This document shows, one piece after another, positions 30,481 through 43,900 of a stretch of 64,000 bases of DNA. The DNA comes from Mustela lutreola. Taxonomy: Eukaryota; Chordata; Mammalia; Carnivora; Mustelidae. The DNA is taken from assembly GCF_030435805.1 (NCBI RefSeq), contig NC_081291.1, positions 12,795,001 to 12,859,000 on the forward strand, read 5' to 3'. A program made the translations under genes and the position numbers. Position 1 is the first letter of the stretch. Each line of letters starts with the position of its first letter. Under the pieces are notes generated by a model that did not search any database, had not been told where the DNA came from, and worked only from the letters and a program-made list of their open reading frames with translations.

Positions 30481-31620
30481 TGGTCTTTCCTGAGATGGTG
30501 CAGAGGTCAAATCTGGCTTATACATTAAGTGTAACTGCCAAGGACGGTGACTTGAATTCCGCCCACACACGGAAAAGAGAGGGTACAAATAATTTATGTA
30601 AACAGTGTTTATTGTCATGGTGCTCTTGGCACTTGGGAGTCTTGTTTCTTCAAGACTTTTGTCCAATCTGTTCCTCCCAGCCCTATCTCCACCCCCCAAT
30701 ACTGATTTTAAACATCTAAACATTGCCTAGAGCAAGCCTGAAATACTCCATAATGAGAGGGGTCACCTCTCCTGGGTGGTTTTTCTTTTTGTCTTGTACT
30801 TTTTGGCATTTCCATAGATTTTTTTTCCAGAGAAGTGTATAATTTTGTAATTTTCAAAAGACATGTTTTCCTAAAACATTGAAATATTTTGGGCAAACTA
30901 TGAGGCTAGGTATAATAGGGTATTGTACAAGACAGTTGAAGTCTGTCAAAAACAGTCTCCCAGACGTTTTGTGAAAGAATGCTTCCAGCCCAGGATTTAC
31001 TTAGTAGTTTTCTAAATACTCTGGTTTTCTTCTCTGGATTTTCTTGCACTTCATCTTTATCCTAAGCAGAGGATGTATTGCAAAAGCCATCTTTCAAAAC
31101 CCCAAAGGAGATAGGAGGAAGATTGCAGGGTTGTGGTCTCCAGAGCACTGTGATGGTTCACTAGGACAAAATGCAGGCATTTCTCCACATCCCGAGTGTT
31201 ATTAAAAGCAATGAGATACCCAGTCGATAGACCAGGGGTCACAATTTGCATCACCCATTACAGTCACCAACTACAGAAACAAGAGAAGCGCTTTTCACCA
31301 AGGTTCGGTGGGGCGTGGTTTCCAGATCATTCCAGGCAATAAACAGGCACTGAAGAATGTTGACACTGACAGGTAACAAGCGGTGACTTGTTGGTAAGGC
31401 TGGATTGCCATTCAGAGAGTTTGGCCTCTTTGCAAGTAACCACCGCCTTCCCTTTCCCTATCAAGCATATCATAATTGGTAACTATATTTATTCCTAGAT
31501 TCCCCCACTAGACTGTGGGGTTCATGGGACTGGGCCCAAGGTGGGTTCTGCCACCGGTATATCACCTCACTTGGCCCACGGCCGGGCGGGGTTTCCAGCT
31601 TCCCTGGCCTCCTCGCCTGG
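30480..31620. other. Intergenic spacer between FAM32A and AP1M1
   Basis: AT-moderate, no confident repeat and no spliced gene. On the minus strand an AATAAA (TTTATT at 30608-30613) and several short ORFs might belong to an unannotated transcript or an old pseudogene; I have no positive identification. Confidence 0.4.
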
Positions 31621-31659
31621 CATTTGGAGAGTGCCCTGCTTCAGTCGGCCACGCCCGGG

Positions 31660-31926
31660 CCCGCCCCTCCGCGCCTTACTTCCGGGATGCTTGAGGTAGG
31701 AGCGGGAAATAAGGTCACATCGCGTGTACTGCGCCTGCGCATACTCCGCCTCGCGCCTGCGCCTTTCTGGCAGCCCCTCCCCGACCGGACATAACGGTCC
31801 GCGCGCGGCTCCCCGGACCGGAAGTGGAGGCGAACTGTCGCGGGGTGCGCCCGGCCTTGCTCAACGCTCGGCAGTCCCCGCCGTCGCCGCCGTCCTCGGC
31901 AGCTGCCGAGGCTTCCCGCAGCCGTC
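31660..31926 (+). promoter_or_regulatory. AP1M1: AP1M1 CpG-island promoter
   Basis: Very CpG-rich, TATA-less. ETS sites ACTTCCGGG (31678-31686) and ACCGGAAGTG (31817-31826); NRF1-like TGCGCCTGCGCA (31730-31741) and GCGCCTGCGCC (31753-31763). This is the makeup of a housekeeping promoter; the ATG follows at 31927. Confidence 0.8.
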
Positions 31927-31968
31927 ATGTCCGCCAGCGCCGTCTACGTGCTGGACCTAAAGGGCAAG
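31927..31968 (+). CDS. AP1M1: AP1M1 coding exon 1
   Basis: MSASAVYVLDLKGK, donor GTACAT. Phase 0. Confidence 0.97.
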
Positions 31969-34900
31969 GTACATACGGCTCTCCACCCTCCCCGTTGCCA
32001 GGCAACCGGTGGGGCCTCGCCCCCTGGAGGGGGACCCACCCTGTTGCTAGGTAACCCGCCAATGGGACCCACCCTAGTCTTAGGCGAAGAGGCCGGTCAA
32101 CCTCACCTGAGGGCCCCACCCTGTTGCTAGGTAACCTGGCGGGGGCTTCTATCCGGAGCCCCGCCCTGTTGCTAGGTAACACACCTGCATGGCCCCCCTC
32201 CCACTGTGGGTCGGGTGCTCAGTCCTCCGTGGGGGCATAGGGGAACCCGAGGCAGCCGGGAGGGCGACCCTCAGTCGTTTTCGAAGCCAGGACTGGCGCT
32301 CAGGGGCCGTGCGACCCTTGGCCTGTAGTGGTGAGGCGCGTCGGGGACAGTGTGCCCTCGGGCCAGTCCCGCCCTCCTTATCCGGAGATTTCTCTGGGCC
32401 AGTCCCCGCCTGAATTTCTTAATGTTCGGAGTGACACAGAGTTAGTTACAGGATTAAGTGAGGTGGGTGGTGGGAGGGCCATTTTACAGAGGGAGAAACT
32501 GAGGCACAGAGAGGCGCGCCACCTGCGCAAGGTCACACCAGCCACAGAATGGCAGGTCTAGGAGTCAGCTGATATTTGGGGAGCACCTGTTAGGGGTGCT
32601 TAGCTTCCGCCTGCCTTTGGTAAGCAAAATCGGAATCCCTTCTCGAGCTCACAGTCTGGTGGGAGAAAGGGACACTGATCTCAGAAAGCAGAATCAAAGT
32701 CAGTTGCCCTCATGAAGCAGTGACGATGTAATAGGAGACTATGCCCTGGCTGGGGGTCGGGGAGGGTTTCCGGGAGGGACTGACAAATCTGGCTGAGACC
32801 TAAAGGTAGAGTTGAACGTGACTAGGACCCAGGCACCATTCTCAGAGGACTCCAGGAAAACTTCTTCAAGGAGGGATCTCAGAGCCTTTCCAGGGGGGCT
32901 GCTGCGTTCCCCCAAGTCTGTCCTGACTAGGCAAGTGAGAGTATTGGCCTCTTGCATCTGGACGTAAGAGGAACACTACCAACAATGCTAAATCAGTCCT
33001 GCCTGGATCTCTGGAAGAGAGGTGGGCATTGGGCCCAGGGGGGCAAGTAGGAGTCAGCTCCAAAGCAGTGGGGAGTGAAGAGGTGAGGTGGCTATCCCTT
33101 CCAGCCCCCATCCCAGAGTTCCGCACTCTAGCACTTTCTGAGAGTCCCTCGAGTGGGTCGCCTGCCCTGGATGCCACCCAAAGTCAACAACTAGTGAGGC
33201 CCCGTGCTGGACTCCCTTCCCCAGCCCTCAGGCAAGGGAAGACACAGGGCATACCAGGGCCAAATGCGTGAAGTGTTCCTAGTGTTTTTGTCACGCGTAT
33301 TCTTCCTTCCATGGGAGCCACTGTGTCCTGGGTTTCCAAAGGCTGCCTTATGTCCGATCTCTCATTCTTTCCGCAAACATTTCATGAGCATCTAGCATGC
33401 ACCAAGCCCAGTGCGGACTGTCTTATCGTGACTGTACAGTTAGGGCTGAGTTCAAAACCCATCGCTGCTGCTCAGCTATGTGACCTCAGGCAAGTACCTT
33501 CCCTTCTCTGAGCCTTGTTTTCCTCACTGCTCACACAGGCTGGTTATGGTGTTACTGTGCAAACTCTCTGAGCAGATGTTTGAGATGGGTTTGCACCACC
33601 CATGGCCCACCATCCTTATTAACGCCATTTGGTGCCTCAAGGTCTAGCAGGGGAGACACACGGAAGCGGATGGATCCAAATGGTCAGATCTAGGTAGCTT
33701 GCAAGGTATGGACACAGCGCCAGGTAATATAGATGCCAGCCTTGCAGAAGGACAAGTAGTTACAACAGGCTTCCTGGAGGAGGAAGGTGCCAGAGCTGGG
33801 ACCAGGTGACGGTCAGGTGGACATGGAAGCATCATGGTTGGCCTTGAGGGGTCAGGGGCGGCCTGCTGGGGCTGGTGAGCCAGAAGGCCTGGGTAATGCT
33901 GGAGCCTGGAGGCTGGCACCAGCAGGGCCATGGGTGGTTGAGGATGTCCAGATGGGAATGAGGAACATAAGGGACCAGTGGGATCCCGAGAAACAGGAGC
34001 CACCACCTCCACAGGAGGAGATTGTAGACGGGGAGGAGCATGACCAGACCTGCCTTTCGGGACGCTCCCAGGGCAGTCATGGCCTTGCCTCCCGGCCTCA
34101 GCAACCATCGTGCTGTTTATTACTCCATTCCCCATGGACCTCAGGTTTTAAAAGGACCTTTTGTGCAGACTATATTTAATAAAAAGTAAGGTAATTGCCC
34201 ATTAAGAAGTTCATGACCACATGTCTATCTGCCAGCCAGAACCTCTGATCGCCAGGGAAACCAGCATGGCCACAGTTAGCTGCTAGAAAGCCTTCATGAC
34301 ATCTCCTTGCCCTTACTTTCTTGTTTCTCTGCAGCTTCTGACACCTCTACCATACTCCTCGGTGGGCTCCCTTTGGTCTCCGAGTTGCTGCTCCCTCTTA
34401 TTTTGCCCATTTCTGTCTCCATGTACTGGCCTCTCCCCTTGGGTGTTGACTCCTCCTGCTCAGGCCTAGGAGTCCCGCGCACACTTTGGGCAGGCTTTGA
34501 TTCACGGCCCTATACCAGGGACTCAAGTTTGTGCCACAGCCCAGAATACTTATCTGGAGATCCATTGTCCTCTGGGACACCTCAGAGGTCCCACAGCCAC
34601 CACAGACCTGGCATTTCCCAAAATGAGCTCGCTGCCACCCCAGACCGGCCCTCTCCCCATCTCAGTGAGTGACACCGCCATCCACGGGACTGCCCTCATT
34701 GGAGACCTGGGCATTATCCGGGCCTCCTTTCTCTCCTCACCCCATGTTCACCCCACAGACATTAGCTGAGCACCCACCAGGATCAGGCTCTGTTGTGGGT
34801 GCTGGGACACAGTTGTGAACGAGTTAGAAGTGGTCATCGTGCTCAGGGAGTGTTAGACTCTGGCAGAAGGGACGGACCATGAAAGAGGATAGAAGTTCTA

Positions 34901-37900
34901 GTGCAGCAGGGTTGTGGCAATGAAGGACGAGTGGCACTGGGCTAGGGAGGGACAGGGTCTGCTCTCTGATTTCTTGGGGGAGGTGCCGCCTGACCTGAGG
35001 CTTGAGAAGTTAGAAGAGGCCGGGGCATTCCGGGCAGAGGGAGCTGCAGGTGTGGAGGCCTGGAGGCAGGAACAGATGTGGAGGGCTCAGAGAGCGGCTA
35101 GGGGACCGGGATGGCTGGAATGGAGTGACCTGGGGGTGGGGGAGGGAGGGTGGGGGCGAGATGGACTGAGAGGCTTCAGCGGAGCCATGAAGAACCAGTT
35201 TGCCATGGGGTTCAGCGTGCAGTTTGCTTTCAGGATGGGGGAGACCGGGGTGGACAGCAGTTTCAGCAGGGAGAATCTCAGTCTGAGTTCTGCATAAGAA
35301 GACCCCTCTTTTTTTGTGGGGAAGGAATTGTGGGACTCAAGAGTAGCCATAAGGATAGAGGTTTGTCTCATCAACGTTGCCTGCCTCCCTTCAATCTATC
35401 CTGTCTCCTGCCTTTGTCCTCTCATCCGGGACCTGCAGCCCAAGCTCTGAGGTTCTCCTCACTCCACCAACCCAGCACTCGCAGGTCCCACCATGGGCTG
35501 CACCCCCGACTCTACCCCGTGGCTTCAGCTAACTTCGTCCCCCTGCCTCTGTCCCCCCGGCCCTTCTGGCCTCAGTTAGAAGGTCACACCCTCGGGAGGC
35601 TCTCAGTGCCTCCTAAGCAAGCATCCCAGTGCAGGGACTCTGTTTTGGTCACCTCCGTGTCCCCAGGTCCGGCCTGGTGTATGGCAGAGGGGCACACAGT
35701 GCCTGCTGTGGCGGTGAGCGGGCCTCTCTTCAGCCCTGGTGAAGAAGGTGAGCGAGAGAAGTTGCTCCCTGCTCTTTCCTCTGACCATTCTGGGGACTTG
35801 GGGCTCCCTGCTAGCAGCAGCCCCCAAAACTGTATACCTGGGGAAGAAGCTGGGCCTTGAGAAGCCAGGAAAGCAATGTTCAGGGAACAGAAGGGACCAT
35901 GCAGGGGATGAGAACTGGTTAGAATCCAGAGTCACCTCTGCTGGCTTGTGACCGCGGACAGGCCGTGTGACCACGGGCAGACTGTGCATCTCTCTAAAAG
36001 TAACAGTCCCGCCGTGTCTGTTCCTGGCAAGGAGTAGCCCGGGCCTGGCCCATGTGCCCATGAGCTTAGCCACTGGGTGCTGGCTCCCTAAGGCCCTCTG
36101 GACCTCTCAGGAAGAGGACACAGACCACGAAAGGGAAACTAGGAAAGAGATTCTCATTTTTTACTCTCTCTCTCTGATTCTCTCTCTGTCCTGGCTTGAA
36201 ACAACAAAGAGTGTATTTTGTGGAACTAGAGGTTCTGAGGCTGGTGCTGCCAGCATGGTTAGCTGTGCAGGGACCCTCTTGCCTTGGTGCCGAGTCCTGC
36301 TGCCGCTGTCCTCCCGGGCTCGTGGCAGCAGCCCGGCACACACAGGCAACCAGGGGCCCAGGGCTGACTCAGGCACGGCCGCCCAGAACACCGGTCTCCA
36401 GAGAGAGCATTGTGCAGCCTCGCAGAGCTCGGCCTCCTCTTTATCCCTTCCGGGAGGGGTCGCTTTCATGGTCCAGACCGCGTTTATTTGATGAGTTCAG
36501 TCATTGTGTAAACCCGGGAAGCCTCATGCACACAGTCCATCACCCCCGAGGCTTCCTCACTCCCCTTGTGTCGAGCCCATCCCCTGGCTGCCACGGACAT
36601 GTTTTCTGTCACCCCTTGTGAGGGTTTTATGTGAATGCAATCCCCTGGGCCCAGTGGTCCTAGGAGTCCCTCATGCTGCCACCCATGGCAGTAGTCGCTC
36701 CTTGTCGTGACTGAGGAGCCTTCCGGGCTGTGGATGGACAGAGTTCTTATTTCCATTCGCCCGTCGAAGGACGATGACTCTCCTTCCAGCCTGATCTATT
36801 TACAGTAAAGCTTCAGCGTATTTGGGTCTTGGTGTATATGTATGATTTCGCTTCTCTTGGGTAGATACCTAAGAGAGGAATGGCTGGGTCTTATGCTAGG
36901 TCTCCCTGTGTGAGAGCCTGCCAGACTTTCCCGAAGTGCTTGTCCCATGTCAAGTCTCCGGGAGCAGCAGACGAGGGTTCTGGGTGCTGCATGTCCTCAC
37001 ACAGGGGCTGTGAAAGAGCAAGAAAGAAGCAGCAGTGCTAGGACGTGCTTCTCAGGCCACAGGGGGGTTCTGGTGGACACAAACATTCAGCGGTGTCCCC
37101 TGAATGGGCGGGCACCCTGACACAGGCAGAAGGGTGGGGTATGTTAGCATAGGCAAGGCTCTGGGAAGGTCTGCATCGAGAGAGCTGACAGGATGTTGTT
37201 TTAACCTGGCACCCTACAGTTGGCTCAGTCCCGGACCCCTTGTCCCCTGTTCCCCTCCCCTGCAGAGCAGCCGGCTGGCCCCTGTGTCGCTCACTTTGGG
37301 AAATGCTCTCCTTGAGGAATTCCCTGGGGGACAGAGATCAGCATGGCCTGGAGTCTCTGATGGACAGGGCTGTGACTAGCCACCTTCCCACTCCAGGCAC
37401 CTGGCTTGTGGGCTCACGTTGAAAGCAGTGTTCCTCCCCGCCCTACCCAGGTGCTCATCTGCCGGAATTACCGCGGTGACGTGGACATGTCAGAGGTGGA
37501 GCACTTCATGCCTATCCTGATGGAGAAGGAGGAGGAAGGGATGCTGTCGCCCATCCTGGCCCACGGGGGCGTCCGCTTCATGTGGATCAAGCACAACAAT
37601 CTGTATCGTATCCCTTCGCGGGGCAGCTCCCCGGGGCCTGCTGTGCGCACACACACCGGCACGCACGGGTGACCGAGAACTCCTTGAGGTCCCTCCCCTG
37701 CAGCCTCTGTTGCTCCTTCCCCCTCCTGCTCCGGAGGGACTGGGGGACGGCTCCAGAGTACCAAAGGCAGCCTGTAGTCCAGGGGTTGGCAGTCTGTGAA
37801 GCTGCCCTGGGTCTGGGCAGTGGCCACCCAGGTGTGGAGGTGGTGGTGGTGTGAGCACAGCAGGAGCCGTCTGGCCAGTTCCCAGTCGAGCCCGGGGAGG

Positions 37901-40900
37901 AGACGGCAGCCGCTCACCTCTCTGGGTGCTGCTGCCCAACATCCCCTTCCTCCTCCCTGGTTCCATTGTCCGTGACAGTTTCCAGCAGGGCCCAGCCTGG
38001 AGGGCCTGCTGTCCCTCCTTAAAAAGCAGCAGAAGGACATGTGATCCCAGGCTGGAGGACAGAGGCCAGCACTCTGACTGGCCCTCCATCGGCTTCCTGG
38101 GTCCCTGCTCTGGGCAGGAAGTGAGGTGGACATGGGTCCCGCCATCCCTTTTGCCTGGAGCTCCGGGCTTAGCCCCAGGGGCTGGGCAGCACGGGTATGC
38201 CATGAACGGGCATGTCCAGGGCACAGCACATGGGCCTGCAGTGGAGGAACCAGCCTCCCCAAGTGGCTCGAGGCCCTTTAGGGAAAGGAACGGGAGGTGT
38301 ATAGCACATGCTGACTCCATGAGGCAGGGACCCTCCCCTGTGTTGGAGGAAGAGTCTGTGTCGCACATGTTACACACATCACCTCGATGAATCCATGGTC
38401 AGGCCTCCATCAAACAAGTAGGAAAATGGAGAGTCCCTTAAAAAGGTTTGCTTTAGGAGCCAAAGCTTGCAGGAAGGGCTTGAGCCAGCGCTGGCCCTGG
38501 CTGTCTCCGCTGGAGCCTGGCTGGGGAGCCGTGGGCCTCAGGGGGATCACCTAAACCACTGGCTTTGGGGAAAGACCAGTTGTGGTCCTGCTTTCTGCTC
38601 CCCACCCCGGGACGTTCACCCCACCCAAGGTGCACCCCCACCACCACCCTGGGCTTTGGCTCTCGGCTCAGGTAGCAGCTCCTCATGACAGCCCCGTGGC
38701 TGGGGCGGGTTCCCTGTGCCCCTTGCTGCCTCTCTGACGAGGGAGGACTCCCTTGGGGCTGGGACCACATTGGGTGACTGCTGTGTCTCAGGCCTGGCTC
38801 AGGTCATAAGCTCAGTAACTCACTGAAGGCCAAGTGAATGTCTAGGGTTGGGTTGAGGGAGGTTCTGAACCCCACATGGCTGTGGGGTCCCCCCTCAGAC
38901 CTGTGGTGAACCGGGGTCTGCAAGGTACCAGCCCAGGCCTCTGAACACTCCTTAACTGGGGCCTCCAATCAGTGGTTGCCACGTCGAAGAAGAACGCATG
39001 CGTGTCGCTGGTGTTCTCCTTCCTTTATAAGGTGGTTCAGGTGAGTCGAACCGCAGTCACCCTGGCTCTGCTATGGGCCTCTGCCCATACCCCCTGAGGG
39101 CTGCAGCACCCTAGGGAGTTGCAGGGATAGAACCCCGAAAAATGGGAAGGGGGAGCTCCAGCTGCCCCACGTGTGGGATTTTATGGCCTTCGTTGTCTTT
39201 CTGACATGGTGAGGAGAGGAAAGTGAACAGAGTGAACAGAGCTCGGGGCAGGTCAGTGCGCCCTGAATCCAGGATTGGCTGGGGAAGGGTGGTGGGCAGC
39301 CAGCTGAGAGTCAGAGCTTAGCAAGACAGGCTAGCCAGGAGGAGGGCAGAACCAGATTCTGCTCAGAGATGGGGAGGCAGCGAGAGCAACACATGCAAAG
39401 GCCCTGGGGCAGGAGTGCATGTGGGATTGTATGGTCAGGGAGCATCAGGCTGGCCAGGGTGCTCAGGACAGTGTGGGACTGAGGTCAGCAAGGTTGGCAG
39501 AGCTGGACTGGGGTTAGGGACGCACAGGGGCTGGAGGGAATTTGGATTCCATTCCAAGAGTGATGAGAGATGGTGGGGAACTCGAAGCAGGAGATTGACA
39601 AGACCTGACTGGAGTTGAGATCATCTGGCAGGCTGCTAAATGGAGGAGGAACTAGAAGGCGGCAGGAGGCCAATGAGGAAGTTGCTGCAAGCTCCCACAG
39701 GGCAAATGGAGGGCCTGACTGGAGCAGGAGCCGTGGGGTTGAAGAAAGTGGAGAACCAGACCCAGGAGGCCCTGGGTGGGCCCAAGAGAGCTGTGGTTCC
39801 CCAGGCGGTGCCATGTGCAGCTAGCTCAGGAGCCACAAGTGCTGGACACTGGGGAATGGGCTGATCTGGGCGATGAGAACACAGGGGCAGGAGAATGTGT
39901 GTCCCCCTGGGGAGCCTGAGTCCAGGCTGAGGAGTAGGTGCTCGTCCCAGAGCAGTGGGTCATTTCCTCTGGTGCAGGAATGACTTCTGAGTAGAGAGAG
40001 GCCCAGCGGCTGGTCCCACGATGCAGAGGGACATCAGCGGACCAGAGAAGGGGGAGGGAGGGAGTTTCTTCTCCCTGCAGCGTTTGGCATTTCCTTTTTG
40101 CCTTGGTGACTTTCCTTTAGGGTTAGGGCTAATGAAACTTTTCTCCCTTCCCTTCTTTGATTCTCTTAATTTCCTGTTGAACTGGGGGAGATGTGTCACA
40201 GCTCAGGGGAGTTGGAAGAGTCCAGAAGAACTCCTTGTTCTGTCCCCAGTGGCTCTTGCCCCTCACCTGAATCACTTGTGACATGCTCAGGGTGATAGTT
40301 AACAGTGGGGATTAAAGAGAAGCTCTAATGGGACCCTAGACCCAGTGGGGACCGTTGGGATGGAGAGGAGAGAGGACCCACAGGAATGGAGATGCAGAGC
40401 TCTGCCAGCCCCCGAGGATGCCTGCCCTGCCCACAGCCTGCTTCCTGCCTCTCCGCAGCCAGTGCTATCCTCCTGCCCAGTCGCCGAGCCTGAGGCCTCA
40501 TCAATGGTCTGTCACTCAGCCTTGCACATGGGCAGATGCAGCGGGTCGGAATGAGGGCTGTGGGCTCTGGGGCCTGAAGGCCAAGTGGCTTCCTGCAGGC
40601 GCTTCCCTTGCTTGGCCCCGTGTCACCCATCTGCCGCCCCACCGCAGGTGTTCTCTGAGTACTTCAAGGAGCTGGAGGAGGAGAGCATCCGTGACAACTT
40701 TGTCATCATCTACGAGCTGCTGGATGAGCTCATGGACTTCGGCTACCCCCAGACCACCGACAGCAAGATCCTGCAGGAGTGAGTGGGCAGGGTGGGGACC
40801 CAGGCCTGGCGACATCACAGCGTTGATGTCATCAGGTGTGAAGACAGGAGGAAATGAAAGCGCCTTCCTGTTGTGAGCCGGCACCCTGTCTCCATCTTCG

Positions 40901-43900
40901 GTCCAACTTGGGCGTTTGCAGGCTCCTGGGTGGTTGTAGATTCCTGGGCACTCAGCGTCCCCACACACCACAAGCATGTCGCTCGTGCTAGGTGGTGCAC
41001 TACGTGCCTTGTCGTTAGGGAGTCACCTCCCTCTGTTTTCATTGTCATACATGAGGCCGAGGGAAAAACGCATTCTTCTTGGCAGCCCTGCCCTTTGCAC
41101 CGGGGCAGACGGATCAAGTCTGGGCACTAGGCCCCGTGGCGAAAGCTTCACCTCTTTGTGTGAGGGGCGTGGCTCCCCATTTTACATGGTGCAGGGGACA
41201 CTCGGAGAAGCCACATCACTGGCTGGCATCCCGCGCCCATCAGTCCCCAGGTGGGATCAGGGTCACCAGCTTCCCCCCAGGGCTCGGTCCCCTCCACCTG
41301 CCCGGCAGGAGAGCAGGTGGTGTCCGTTCCTTGTTTTCCTCCCCACTGCTGTCTCCTTGCCACCCCCGCCCCCAAACTGCGTGCTCTACACTCAGTATAG
41401 AGTTTGTTGGGGCTTCTTGACTGTTTTCCAAATGCCGGTGCCCCAGCTCCTGACCCTGGGTGTGGTCCCACAGATACATCACTCAGGAAGGCCACAAGCT
41501 GGAAACGGGGGCCCCGAGGCCCCCAGCCACCGTCACCAACGCAGTGTCCTGGCGGTCCGAGGGCATCAAGTACCGGAAGAACGAGGTGTTCTTGGACGTC
41601 ATCGAATCTGTCAACCTCTTGGTAGGCTCCCTTTCCTTTCTTTGCTGCTTTTAGAGAAATTTTGTCTTCTCCGTGATTAAAGAAAAAGCAGCTAGACTTT
41701 TAAAACTAGCCAGGCCATGAGAGATGTTTACTTTCTTTCTTTCTTTCTTTTTTTATCTTTTCCACCTACCTTTTTATTTATTTATTTATTTATTATTTTC
41801 AGCATAATAGTATTCATTATTTTTGCACCACACCCAGTGCTCCATGCAATCCGTGCCCTCTATAATACCCACCACCTGGCACTCCGACTTCCCCTTCCAA
41901 TTTCTCCCAACTCCCTTCTCTCTAACTCCCCATGTCCTCCATGCTCCACAAATAAGTGAAACCATATGATAATTGACTCTCTCTGCTTGACTTATTTCAC
42001 TCAGCATAATTTCTTCCAGTCCCGTCCATGTTGAAAATCAGACTGTATGGTCCTGCCAACATTCTTCTTTTTCAGAATTGTTTTAGGTATTTAATTCCTT
42101 TGTATAAAATTTTAGAATTGGCTTGTCTTATCTACAAAAAGATTTTGCTGGGATTTTGATTGGTATTCTATTAATCAGTATGGGAGAAAATTGGTATCTT
42201 TAGTATATTGTCTCAAAAGCCATAAATGCTATATATCTCTTTCTCTAGTTAGGTCATCTTTGATTTCTTTCATCAACGTTTAGTAGTTTTTTACCACGTG
42301 CATGTTTTGTTATAGTTATACCTAACTATTTCATTTTTTTGAAGGTATCATAAATTGTGTATTTTTAATTTATTTAGTGGAACACACCTGTGAAACTCTC
42401 TGAGCCTCGAGATATCTTTTTCAGAATTTTTGTTTTAAGAGAGGATGGGCAGAAGGAGAGAGAGAATCTTAAGCAGGCTCCATGCCCGGTGTGGATCTCG
42501 ATCTCACCACCCTGAGATCATGACCTAGGTCAAAATCAAGAATTGAACATTTAACCAACTGAGCCACCCAGGCAACCCTTTTTCAGGATAATTTTAGCTA
42601 CAAATTTCAATCCTGTAATAGTTCTAGAATTATTCAGATTTTCTCTTTCATCTTGGGTGAGTTTTGGTAGTGTGTTGTTTTTAAGAAGCTGTTCCATTTC
42701 CTCGAAGTCATTGAGTTTATATGCATAGTGTTGTTTATGGTATTCCCTTATTGTCTCTTTAATGTCTGCAGGGTCTATGCTGTTGCCCCTCTTTCATTCC
42801 AGATATTGGCCATATGGCTTTTTTATTTTCTTTGTCGGTTTTGTGAGAGTTTCATCTATTTTGTTGATCTTTACCAAGAAGTGGCTTTTGGTTTCATTGA
42901 TAGTCTCTGTTGTTTTCCTGTTTTCTATTTCATTGATTTCTGCTATTAGCACCAGTATTTTCTTCTCTTGATTTCAGTTTATTTTGCTCTTTTTCCAGTT
43001 TCTTTAAGTGGAAACTGAAGATACTGATTTGAAACCTTTCCTCTTTTCTAATATAAATATTTAATGCTGTTAATGTTCAAGTACTATGTTAGCTGCAACC
43101 CATAACTGGTTTGTTGGATTTTCATTTTTGTTCAGGATATGTTCAAATTTCCCTTGAGACTTCCTTTTTGACCCGTAGATTATTTAATAAAAGTGTGTTG
43201 TTTAATTTTTAAGTGTTCACAAATTTTTCTGTCACTGATTTTTAATTTAATTGCATTATCATCTAAGAATATACTTTTAATAATGTTGGTTTTTTAAATT
43301 TTGTTAAAGTTTATTTTATGACCCAGAATATAATCTTATCTTGGTAAATGTTCCTATGCACTTGAAAAAAATGTATATTTTGCTTTTGTTGGGTGGAGTG
43401 TCCTGTCAATGCCAATTAAACCCTCTTGGTTGGTGATGTTGTTCAATTCTTCTAGCTTATTTTGCTAATTTTCTCTCTACTAGTTCTAACTATTATTGAC
43501 AGTATTAAAAGCTCCAGCTGTTAATGGCAAATTAATGCCTTTGCTTAGCAGATTTTGACACTGTGCCAATAAGCACAAGCACATTTAGGATTCTTATGTT
43601 TCCTTGGTGAACCAACCCTTTCTTTTATCATTATATAATATCCCTCTTTATCCCTAGTAATTTTTTTTGCTCTGAAGTCTGTTATTAATATTGTTATTCC
43701 AGAATTCATTTAATCAGTGTTTACACATTATGTGTCTTTCTATCCTTTTACTTCTTTTTCTAATCCTTTTATTTTATTTTTAAAGATCTTATTTTTTAGT
43801 AATCTCTACCCCTAGTTTGGGGCTCAAACTCACAACCCTGAGATCAAGAGTCACACACTCTACTGACTAAGCCAGGCAGGCACCCTGTCCTTTTATTTTT

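Noticed and set aside
37468-38377. Two long minus-strand ORFs (264 and 295 codons) across AP1M1 exon 2 and intron 2
   Set aside because: They are antisense to a certain coding exon, rich in Pro/Gly/Arg from GC bias, show no domain and lack splice or conservation support.
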